Positions 42,201-54,200 of a stretch of DNA of 64,000 nucleotides are shown piece by piece. Source of the DNA: DAOPYU01 sp942493245 (lineage in GTDB: Bacteria > Sumerlaeota > Sumerlaeia > UBA8349); the NCBI GenBank assembly GCA_942493245.1, contig OW818685.1, positions 5,394,001 to 5,458,000 on the forward strand, in the 5' to 3' direction. Every line of letters starts with the position of its first letter. The stretch's first letter is position 1. The notes under the pieces were generated by a model that was not told the DNA's origin, searched no databases, and saw only the letters and a program-made list of their open reading frames with translations. A program made the position numbers and the translations under genes.

Positions 42201-45200
42201 CCTGACGATCTCGGCCGCGACGCTGACGGGAAATCCGGAGTTTGCGATCACGTCCATGAAACTCAACGAGGTGGATGTGGACCTGAGCGCGCCGGTGACG
42301 TTGAACAAGGCGGCGGGCGACAAACTCGAGATTACGGTGGCGTTCACGCCGTCGGTAGAATCCAAACGGTTGGCTCAGATTACTCTGACCACCAACGATC
42401 CCAACTATGCCGCCACGACGATCAACCTGACGGGTGTGGCGACGACGTGGGTGGGCGAGAGCATTAACGGCAACCCCGGCACGCTGAACTCGATGTATGT
42501 CGAGGGCAGCAACAAGATAAAGATCGTCTCGTCGGGCGGCGACATCTGGAACAACGCCGATCAGTGCTACTTCGCCTACAAGAAACTCTCTGGCGACGGG
42601 GAAATCATCGCCCGCGTGGACTATCTCGACTCCAGTCTGGGCAGTGGGGATTGGACCAAGGCGGGTATTGATATCCGCGAGACCCCGGCGGGTGGCTCCA
42701 AGCGCGTCTTTATCGGGATGGTCACGGGTGGCACGCCCGGCACGCAGGTGGTGTACCGGACGTACACCAATCTGGGTTGTTCGGACCAGACGGACAGATG
42801 GCCGCAGAGACCGCCGCAGTGGCTGCGCCTGAAACGCGTGGGGAATGTGATCACGCCGGCTTTCTCGGAAGACGGGATCATGTGGCAGTGGCGTGCTCCC
42901 CGCACGGTCGAGATGAGCGCGGATGTCTATGTGGGTCTGGCGGCGACGTCGAACAACAACTTCGGCAACCCGATCCGTGCGGACTATTCGAATATTACGA
43001 TTACGGGCAACGTGTCGAATGTTGAGACGCAGGGTCTGGCGCCTTCCACGGTGGCCATAGCGCCCAGCGCGGTGGCCTTCGGGACGCTGGAGCCGGCTCC
43101 GGTTACGCATACGCGCACACTGAAGATCAGCAACACGGCCAGCCCGTTTGTGAACGCCAGAAACGTCGAGGTCGCCGCGGTGACCAAGACGCTCGGCGAC
43201 GCCTTCACGGTGGGGCAGCCGATGCTCAACAAAGCGGCGGCGACGTTGCCGGCGCAACTGCTGCCGGGTGGCGGCAGCGTATTGGAAATTCCGATTACGA
43301 TCAACGCGACGAACCCGGGCACGTTCGACGGGATGCTGGTGGTTCTGGTGGACGGTGTCGAGCGTGGCATCCCCCTGGCGGCCAAGGTCAGCGAACCGGC
43401 TGCGTACACCAACCCGGTGACCGACGGTCTGGCGTTCGCGGTGGACGCGAGCGTGTTGACGGGTCTGAATGCTGGCGACCCGGTGTCGTCCTGGCCGGAT
43501 CTGTCGGGTAACGGGAACGACGCGATCATGGCTGAGCCTTCGCGTCGGCCGATCTATTTCCCGAATGCCAGCAACGGTCTGCCGGCGTTGCGGTTTGACG
43601 GCGGCAACGATTATCTGAACACGTCGGCGCTTCCGGCCAACTGGCCTGCGTCCGAAACGACGGTTTTTGCCGTCAGCCGCGCGGCGGTGGACAATGCGAA
43701 TATCTTCCAGCAGGTGCCCGATGTGACCACCAACCGCTTCGGCGTGGAAATGCCGTGGAGCGGGAACATCTATTGGGACTTCGGCGGCGATGCGGCTCCG
43801 GGCCGTCTGGCGGCGGCGACGAATGCGCTGCCCCAGCCGCACACGAACTTCAACGTCTGGGCGTTTGCCGCTTCTCCGTTGATTCCGGGACAGACGATTC
43901 GCGAGAACAACCAACTGGTGGCGTCGGACAACAACGCCGACATTCTGGACTTCGTCGCGACCGCCTCGTTGCGGATCGGAAACAGAAGCGCCGGTGGTGA
44001 CGCCCTCAATGGCGACATCGCGGAACTGTTGATCTACAACCGCTCGCTGAGCGCGGAAGAGACCAACGCCGTGGGCTTCTACCTCCAGAACAAATACGGC
44101 ACCCCGTTCGGGTACGTGAACCCGGCGGCTGTTCCGCAGCTGGCGGTCAACCCGATCGCGTCCGCCTATGGCACGTTTGGGTCGAATGACGCGGCCAAGT
44201 CGGTCAACTTCACGATTCAAAATGCGGGCAGTGGCGATGCGACGCTGGACATCGCGTCGGTCGTGTCCACGTCGCCCGCGTTCCAGATCACGAGCGCGGT
44301 GTACACCGATGCGAACATCCAGACAGCGCTGTCGGCTCCCTATACGGCGAGCCTGCAGGGCAATCTGGCGGGTTCGGTGGTGGTGACGGTGGCGTTCGAC
44401 CCGGCCGGCAAGACCCCGGGCGGGTACGCGGGCATGTTGCAGATCGCGTCGAACGATGCGACGCGGCCCCTGGTTGAGTTGCCGTTGACCGCGCTGGTGA
44501 CGGCGGCGCCGGTGGGATCGGGTCTGATGATCCATCTCGACGCGTCGCAGATTGACGCGACGAACCCCGACATGGTGGAAGTGGCGCCGGATGGAACCCA
44601 GCGGGTGCGCAAATGGCTGGATCTTTCGCCGACGGGCCGCACGGCCACGCAGGTGATTACGGAAAAAATGCCGCAGTACGTGCCGAACGCGCTCAACGGG
44701 TTGCCGGCGGTGCGTTTCGACGGCTTGAACAACTCGGGCGACTTCCTGAGCTACACGCGTATCGCGGGCCGGACGTTCATCCTGGTGATGAAAGAGACGA
44801 TCAAATCCGATTCCGAACCGCGCAAGACGTTCATCGGCGACTCCTCGTCGGCTGACTTCCACCGCGGACCGCGCAACATGATGGTGGACCGGCCCAACGG
44901 GTGGTCGGCCAGTCAGGTTCGCAATGGCGATGCGTGGCTCAACGGTCAGTGGATTGACTGCACGACCGAGCTCGCCCCGACGCAGTACAGTGTGCTGACG
45001 TTCCGGACGCTGTCGAACGCTTCGACCGACCAGTTGGCGCGCGACCGCACCTACGGCGATCGCTTCTGGGCGGGTGATGTGGCCGAGTACCTGGTGTACG
45101 ACCGGCCGCTGAGCGCGGATGAATTGAACACGATCGGCTACTACTTGCAGCAGAAGTACCTGCCGGCGCAGAACCACTTTGTGCCGACGACGGAGACGGG

Positions 45201-48200
45201 CGCGTTGTGGGTGACTCCCCAGACGATCGCCATCGCGCCGACGCAGGGACAGCCGATGCAGTACAACACGATCACGATCAAGCGGGCGGGCGCGGAAGGC
45301 ACGACGCAGATTTCGTCGCTTGACACGACGCAACTGGGCCTGTTCGCCATCGCGGACGTCAAACTGAACGGTGAAACGCTGTACACGCCCTTCGCCGCCA
45401 CGTTGACCAACGCCGACGAGCTGGTGGTTCGGACGTCTTTCGACCCGTCCTCGATCGGTACCTTCAAGGGCAAGTTGATCATCAATTCCGATGATGCGGT
45501 TCGCCCGGCGGCCGAAGTGAGTCTGACGGCGGATGTGGTGGGTCTGCAGGTGAAGAATGGCTTGACCCTTCACCTCGACGCGACCCGGATCGACAAGACC
45601 GATCCGTGGCAGGTGACGAACAGTGGCGGTCAGAACTATGTGCGTGTGTGGCGCGACCTGAGCGGCACGAAGCGCGACGCGGTTTCGAGTGTGGCGATGC
45701 AGCAGCCGATTCTGGTGGAGAACGCGGTCAACGGTTTGCCGGTGGTGCGCCTGGATGGCATCAACAACGAAGGCGACTACATGCACTGGTGGCCGGAAAA
45801 CCGCAACCTGCGGACGGTCTTCATGGTGATGAAGGAAAACACCAACACGAACGATGGCGCGAATCGTCACATCCTGACGAGCGCCGACTCGACCGACTTC
45901 CACCGCGGCGCGGGCACCCGGCCGGCGATGATCTCGACGGAGTGGGCAAGCGCCAATTTGATGAATGCCCCGGCTTCGGCGATCAACGGGGTGGCGATTG
46001 ATCTGAAGACCACGCCGCCTCCGACGGACATGAAGATCCTCTCGATCACCACGGCGGGCGATTCGATCGCGGGCGGCATCGGTCGTGACCGGACTTACAA
46101 CGACCGGTACTTCGCAGGCGATTATGCGGAAATTCTCCTCTACGACCGCGTGCTGAACGAGTGGGAAACCAATGCGGTCGGGTATTACCTCGCGGCGAAA
46201 TACAACATGACCGATACGTCCTACACGTTGCCGACCGCTGCGCCTGCGGTACCGGCGGCGATCGAAGTGACGCCGAACGTGCTGGATCTGGGCACGGTGG
46301 CGCCGGACGCCGGTTTGCAGAGTGGTGTCCTGAAGATCCGCAACGTGGGTCCGTCCGACACGACGCTCAACCTGTCCAACCTCGACTTCTCGAAAATGGG
46401 CAAGTTCCAGGTGACCGAGGTGCTGTTGAACGGCACGACGCCGTTGAGCGCACCGTATGTGGCGGCGTTGTCGCCTGCGACAGACGACTATGTGGAAATC
46501 CGCGTCACGTTCGATCCGTCCACGGCCGTGGCCGGTTCGCACGGCGGGTGGTTCCTGGCGTACAGCGACGACCCGGCGCGGCCGGATGTGTCGGCGGGCG
46601 TGAGCGCGACGGTGGCCGGTCTGGATGCCACGGCGTGGCGCGCCCAGGATGTGGGCGACCCGGCTCTGAAGGGATCCTTCGAGCTGCAGGCAAGCGGCGC
46701 GTTCCGCCTGGTGGCCGCGGGTTCCGACATCTGGGGCAACAAGGACGAAATGCATTACGCGTACAAGGGTCTCTATGGCGACGGTTCAATCACGGCCCGC
46801 GTGGTCGCCATGAACCTGACGCAGTGGAACGACTGGGCCAAGTGTGGCGTGATGATCCGTGAGTCGCTCAACGGCGGCTCGGCCAACGCCGCCACCCTCA
46901 AGGCTGGTGGGAATGGCGCCGGGGTGAATTTCCAGCGCCGGTATCTGACGGACCAGGGGTCCTCGGGTGAAGGCTATGCGGATCTGGGTCGCCCGATGTG
47001 GGTGCGTCTGGTTCGCCAGGGCAACGTGTTCAATGCCTACCATTCGGTGGATGGCGTGGTGTGGTCCCGGACCTATCCGCCGCAGACGATCGTTATGCCG
47101 CGGATGGTGTATGTCGGTTTGGGCTTCACGTCGCACGAATCGAACTTCTACGGCGAAGCGATTGTGGACAATGTGACGCTGACCGGTGGCGTGTTCGATT
47201 ACACCCCGGAGGAGATTACGGCGGATCCCATCGATGTGACCTCCTATCCGTACCGTGTCCGCATGACCACGGTGGGCTTCAATGGCCTGCCGGTGCAGAA
47301 GCGCGAAGTGCTGGTGAAGCTGGGCGCGGCCACGGTGGCCGACTTTACCTCTACGACCTTCACGAGCGCCGCGGATGGCGCGGACCTGCGTTTTGTCGCG
47401 GCTGACAAGACCACCCCGCTTCCCTTCAAGATCGTTTCGTGGAACCCGGCGGGTGAATCCTCCATCTGGGTGCGCGTGGATGAACTCACCGACGCCGATT
47501 CGCACTTCTATGCGATCTGGGGTTCGACGGATGTGACCACGCCGACGTACAATAACATCTCGTGGAATTACAGCCCGGCCGTGCCGGACGGATTCCTGTC
47601 CTACACGCGGGTGATCACGGATGGTCAGACGCTGCTGGCGGACGCGGGTGTGAGCACCGCGACTCTGGCGGGCGTGCCGGCGCAGTTGGGCGGAACGAGT
47701 TCGACGCAGCATGTGCTGTACAACTGGACGGTCGTTTCCACGCCGGCCGATCCGCAGGCCTCGGTGACCTTCGCGACAACGAAGTCTGCGACGACGCAGG
47801 CTACGTTTGCGCCGGACGTCCTGGGCGCTTATGTCCTGCAATTGACGGTGTCGGACGATTTCAATACGCCGAGCACCTCGACGGTGACCATCAACGTGAC
47901 GAACGACGAGCCGGTTGTCAACGCGGGCGCGGACATCTATGCGAACGCGGGCGCGCCGGTCCAACTCAACGGCACGATGACGGACCAGTACCCGGGCGAT
48001 GCGGTGGCCACGTGGTCGCTGCAGGGGCCGGGCTCCTGGACGTTCGTCGAAGGCACGGCGAATACCCTGAACCCGAAGGTGCAGTTCCCGGATGCGAACG
48101 CCGTTTACACGGTGCGTCTGACGGCGGACGACGGCCAGGGTGGCGTGGCGTTTGACGAACTGACGGTTTATGTGGCTGCGGACAACGGCGTCATCTATGT

Positions 48201-51200
48201 GGATCAGGATGTCACGTCGAGTTCTCTGACGGGTCTTGACTGGGCGAACGCCTGCCAGACCATCGCGCAAGGCTTGCAGATGGCGAACAAGACGGGCGCC
48301 AAGCACGTCTGGGTGGCTTCGGGTCTGTACAACGAGTCCGTGACGCTTGCCAGCGGCATCCAGCTGATGGGTGGCTTCGCGGGTACCGAGTCGAGCTTGG
48401 CCGAGCGCAACTTGGCGGTGAACCAGAGCACGATCAACGGCGCGGGCGCGGCCCATGTCGTGACAATGAATAATGTACAGAACGCCCGCTTGGACGGCTT
48501 CACCGTCACGGGTGGTGTGGCGTTCGCGGGCGGCGAGAACAGCAAGGGCGCGGGTGTGTATGCGAACCTGGCTGACGACACGAACGTGATCGCCAACTGC
48601 GAAATCAGCGGCAACCGCGCGGATGTGGATGGTGGCGGTATCTATCTGTATGGTTCGTCGCCGTTTATCGTGAACTGCGTGATCGCGGGGAACGAAGCGG
48701 ACAACGGCGCGGCGGTTTTCGCCCGGATGCTGTCGGAACCGACGATCACCAACTGCACGATCGCCGATAACCGGGTCATGACAAAGGGCGCGATTGGCCT
48801 GATGGAATGGTCCGCTCCGATCCTGACGAACAATATCTTTGCGGGCAACCCGAACGTGGCCGTGAATGAAGTGGCGGCGAATTCGGCTGCGGCGGGTCTG
48901 GTGAGGAACCTCTTCTGGCAGAATGGGACCGCCGATTACTACGACTTCGGCGCGACCGATCCCAATCTGATCGGCGGGGCGGTCAACACCCTTCCGGCAG
49001 CGGCCGGGAACCGCGGTGGCGATCCGCTCTTCGCGATGGGTGTCACGGGCGCGTGGACGGCGGCTCCGGAATACGACGGCACGGAGAAAGTCACCACGCT
49101 GGTCAATTCAGGGGCGGCGCTTGCTCCGAATTCGCTGGTTGGTTCGTTCATCCAGACCAGCACATCGCTTGGTGTGCAGGCGTACATCGTTGAGAATACG
49201 GCCACGGAGATCGTCGTGTTGGGCGACCTGACCGCTTTCGCGACGACGGGAACGCTTTACCAGGTGACCAACTACGCGTTGACGGCGGGTTCGGCCGCGG
49301 CGGATGTGGCGACAGCCACAGGCGCCCCGGGCACCGACATCATCGGCGTGGTTCGCCCGGTGAATGGCGCGAATGACATCGGCGCGTATGAGTTGCCGAA
49401 TGCGGAAGACATCGTAGTGAGTTCGCTGGACTTCGGCAAGCAGGTTGCCGGAGCCGGCGCCACGGCGACGCCGCTCGAAGCGCTGATCAAGAACAATGGC
49501 TCGGCGCCGGTGACGATCACCAGCATCGGCCTGATCGGGCCGGACGCTGCCCGCTTCTCAATCGTCTCGGGTGACGATACGGGTGTCTTGGCCGTTGGCG
49601 CGACTCAGGCAGTTTCGCTGGTGTTCGATCCGGCGGTTGTTGGCGCGCATCTGGCGACGCTGGCCGTTCAAACCGCGGCGACGAGCTACACGGGGAGCGT
49701 GACGGGTATCGGGACTCCCGCCATTCCCACGGGGCTTGATCTGGCGGCGGCGACCGATACGGGCGCTTCCGACACGGACAATGTGACAACTCTCAGTGTG
49801 GTGACGATTTCCGCGACGGGGCCTGCGGGCGCTCAAATCCGCCTCTTTGACGAGGGTGGGTTGGTGTTTGCGGACACGGCTGCGCGGTTTGCCGCCGGTG
49901 TGACGCTGGACTTCAACGCTTCGTCGGCAATCGCCGTCGAGGGTCCGCACAACCTGACCGTAACCGCTTACGACACGACGGAGGATGTCGAATCCGCGCC
50001 GAGCGCTCCGCTGCTCATCGTGGTGGACCAGACGGCTCCGTCTGCTCCGTATGGGATCAACCTGGCCGCCAGCGACGATTCGGGGGTCAGCAACAGTGAT
50101 CGTATCACGAACCAATTGACCGACCTGACCCTCTATGGCGCGGCTGATTTCAGCAACCCGAACACCTCGGTCCAACTCTCCGAGGGCGCCACGGCGCTGA
50201 CTTCAGGAACCGCTCTGCAGTTTGTGTCCGGATTGGATGTCAGCTTCGGCGCCGCGGGCGCGCATCCGGTGACGGCTGTGGCCATAGACTTGGCGGGTAA
50301 CGCCTCGGCTGCTTCGGCTCCGGTCGGCCTGCTGATTGACCAGACCCCGGCGGAAGTGGCGAGCGCCGTGGCTCTGACGGCCAGTCCGGCTCGCGCGACA
50401 ACGGTGGAATTCGGCGTCCAGTTCACGGACCCGGTCTATACGTTTGACGATCCGCTGACCGATGTGGTGGTCAATACAACGGGCGTTCTGTACACAGCGG
50501 TGGCCATCACGCCCGTCTCGTTGTCCGAGTACATCGTCACGGTGGACGGCATTACCAGCAGTGGTATCATGACCATTACGGTGCCGCCCAACGCTGCGAT
50601 CGATGTGGCGGGTAACCCGAACACCCTGGCGGTGGAGAGTACGTCGGTGACCATTGACAATGCCGCCGTGCCGATCCTGATTGCGGAACCGTTCTGGACG
50701 GCGGGTACGGAAAACGCGGTCGCTTGGAAACCGATGACGGGCGCGACCTCCTACACCCTGCTCAGAACGCTTGACAACAATACGTCTCCGGCGCTGGAAA
50801 CATTGGTGCTGTCGGCCAGTACAACGAGTCACACCTTCACGGGTCTGACGGACGGGACGAAGTACTACTACTTCCTGGCCGCCCTCCTCGAAGGCGAAAC
50901 GTCGTTGACGGCTTGGAGCGCCCCGGTCTTCTCGACGCAGGATGCGACGAACCCGGCCGCGGAACTTCAGATTAATGGCGGCGCCGCTTACGCGACGAAC
51001 AGTGTCGTGACGCTGAACCTGAGCGCCAATGACACGCAGGGCGCCGTGGTGTACTCGGGTGTGGCTGAAATGCGTACAGACTCGGGTAGCGGCTGGTCCG
51101 CATGGCGGCCCTATGCGGCGACCCAGTCTCTCAACCTGCTGGGCGATGACGGCATCAAGGTGGTCCAGGCGCAGGTGCGCGATCTGGCGCAAAACCTCTC

Positions 51201-54200
51201 GGCGGTGACCTCGGCGAGCATCATCCTCGACCGCGTTAGCCCGACGGGAACGATTGTGCCGCTGGAAGCGGGTCCGATGTACGGAACCACGGCCACCTAT
51301 GTGGTCACCTTCAGCGAACTGGTGACGGGCTTTGCGGGTCAGGCGAACAACCTGGTTCTCACCGCGACGCCTCTGCCCAACGCGGCTCCGATCACCTACA
51401 CCACCGTCACAATCGAGGCGCAGTCGGCCACGACGTATCACGTAACAGTGGCGGGTCTCGACGGCAGTGGCAACCTGGCGCTGTCCGTCCCGGCCGGTTT
51501 GGCGATTGATGTGGCAGGCAACGCCAACGTGGCGTTTGGCCCGAGCGCCAATGTGGTGATTGATCACTCGGTGCCCACGCTGGTGGCTGAACCGCTCTGG
51601 ACGCCGTCGGACATGAACACAATCGAGTGGCTCGACCTGTTCAACACAACGACCTACACGTTGCAGGTGGCGACGGACAAGGACTTCACCGCTCCGACCG
51701 AAATCCTGGTGGTGGCCCCCGCGACGAGTCAGGATGTGACCAATCTGGTGGACGGGACGACCTACTGGTACCGTCTCCAGGCGAACAAATCGGGCATGTT
51801 GACCGCGTGGTCGGATGCGACCTCTTCGACTCAGGATGCGACTCTGCCGACCGGCACGATCCAGATCGGGGACGGCGCGACGACCTTCACGACAACGAAC
51901 GATGTGGAGTTGACCCTGGCGGCCACGGATCCGCTCCCGGCGGCCGGGTTGGCTTCCGGCGTGAAGGACATGCGCTTCAGCGAGGATGGCTCCACCACGT
52001 GGACCGCCTGGGAAGCCTATGCCACCTCTCGCGCGTGGACGTTCAGTGCGGCGGCTGATGGCGTCCGGACGGTCACCGTTGAGTTCCGCGACAACGCGGG
52101 CAACACGAAAACGGCCACAGCGTCCATCACGGTGGATCTGGGACGTCCTGCGGTGGTCAGCACCACCCCGGCGTTGCTCGGGCCGACGAATGCCGACTCG
52201 ATCAATACTCAGGTGGTCTTCAGCGAGCCGGTCCAGGGCTTGGACAGCGCCAGCGACCTTTCGATGGAACTCAACGGGGTGACGATCGGTTCGTTCGCCT
52301 TCGCGGGCGCCACAAGCGATACGCTAAACTCGACGTTCAATGTGAGTTTGGGCGGAATCGACGGTGACGGTACGTTTACGCTGACGGTGAATGAAAGCGC
52401 CGCGTTTGACTCGGTGGGCAACATGAACACGGCGGGCGTTGCAAGCGCAGTGGTTACGATTGACAACACGGCTCCGGTCCTCGGACCGCTGACGGGCACG
52501 AAGGTCGTCAATTCGTCGAACTTCGTCATCCGCTGGCCGGTGGTCAAGGATCCCTCGGGCATCAACCCGTACGTCTATGACATCGCCACCGACTCGAACT
52601 TCGCGACCATCGTGAAGTCGGGAACCTTGCCCGGCGTGACACTCATCTACGCGGGTACGGAAGGTGTGACGTACTGGGTGCGTGTGCGGGCGGAAGACAA
52701 GGCCGGTAACGTCGGTGCGTGGGCTGTGGATTGGGTCCTGTACGACAATACCGCGCCGACAGCTACGATTACGGCGTTGACGGCGGGTCCGACCTCGAAC
52801 ACGGCCGAGTTCCTGGTGGCCTTCAGCGAGCCGGTGACCGGGTTCCAGGATCTGGCCGATGTGACGACAACCTACACGGGCACGGTGGCGAACACGGCCA
52901 CGACTATCACGGCGCTCTCGCAGACCGAGTATGTGGTGACGCTGAGCGGCTTGACGGGTGTGGGCAGTGTGGCCATTTCGGTGCCGTCCGGCGCCGCCAA
53001 GAATCAGGCGAACCTCGATAACGTCGCATTCGGTCCGAGCGCGTTTGTCGCGGTTGCCGAGTTCGTGGCTCCGGTCCTGACGGCTGAGCCGGTGTGGACT
53101 GGCACTGCGCAGAACGCGATCGCGTGGACGACGGCAACCTTCGCCACGGCCTATGTGGCCGAATCGGCGACCGATGCCGGCTTCACTGCGGGCGTGACCT
53201 CGCAGACGGTGACGGGTCTCACGGCGACCTTCGCGAACCTGACCAACGGGCAGACCTACTGGTACCGTGTCAAGGCGACGGATGGGGTGATCGAGACGGG
53301 CTGGTCGAATGTGACCTCCACGACGATCGACCTGAGCGCGCCTTCGGTCACGATCACCTCGACGGTGAGCGATCCGACCTCCATGACGGCGATTCCGATC
53401 ACGATCGCCTTCAGTGAGCCGGTGACCGACTTCACGTCCAGCGACATCGTGGCGGTTGGTGCGACGGTCACGAGCTTCACGGCTCTGAGCGCGACGACCT
53501 ACACGGCGGTCCTGAGCGTGACGCTGACGCAGGACGGTGTGGTGACAGCCGATATCGCCGCAGGTGTGGCGGTTGACGCGGCCAACACGCCGAACACGGC
53601 GGCTGCGCAGTTCAAGATCAACTACAAGCACTACGTGGAACCGACCGCTCCGACAGTGGTTCTGACGAGCACGGTGACGGTAACCAATGTTTCGCCGATT
53701 CCGGTCACAGCCACGTTCGATCAGGACGTGACGGGCTTCGAGGCGGCGGACCTGGTGACCGTAAACGGCACAGTGGCTGACTTCACGGCGGTCAGTGCGA
53801 CGGTGTACACGTTTAACGTGACTCCGGCGGCCGACGGCACGGTAACAGTCAATGTGCCGGCGGGTGTGGCGACCAGCTTGGCCGACAAGGCCAATGTGGC
53901 GTCCAACCTGCTCGCGGTGGTCTATGACACAACGGCCCCGACAGTGGCCATGACCTCCTTGGTGAGCGACCCGACCACGGCGACAGTCATCCCGATGCTG
54001 GTGACCTTCAGCGAGCCGGTAACCGGTTTCACGGCGGATGACATTGTGGCGTCGAACGCCACGGTGGCCGACTTCACGGTTCCGGCGAACGGGGACGGTA
54101 CGACCTACACGGCCAACCTGAACGTGACGCTGACGCAGGACGGGATGGTGGTGGCGAATATCGCCGGTGCGGTGGCGGTTGACTTGGCGGGGAACCCGAA

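Noticed and set aside
39652..46755. Antisense 2,367-residue open frame
   Set aside because: It lies wholly opposite the giant surface-protein gene, is extremely Arg/His-rich and has no domain logic; it results from codon bias in the real gene.
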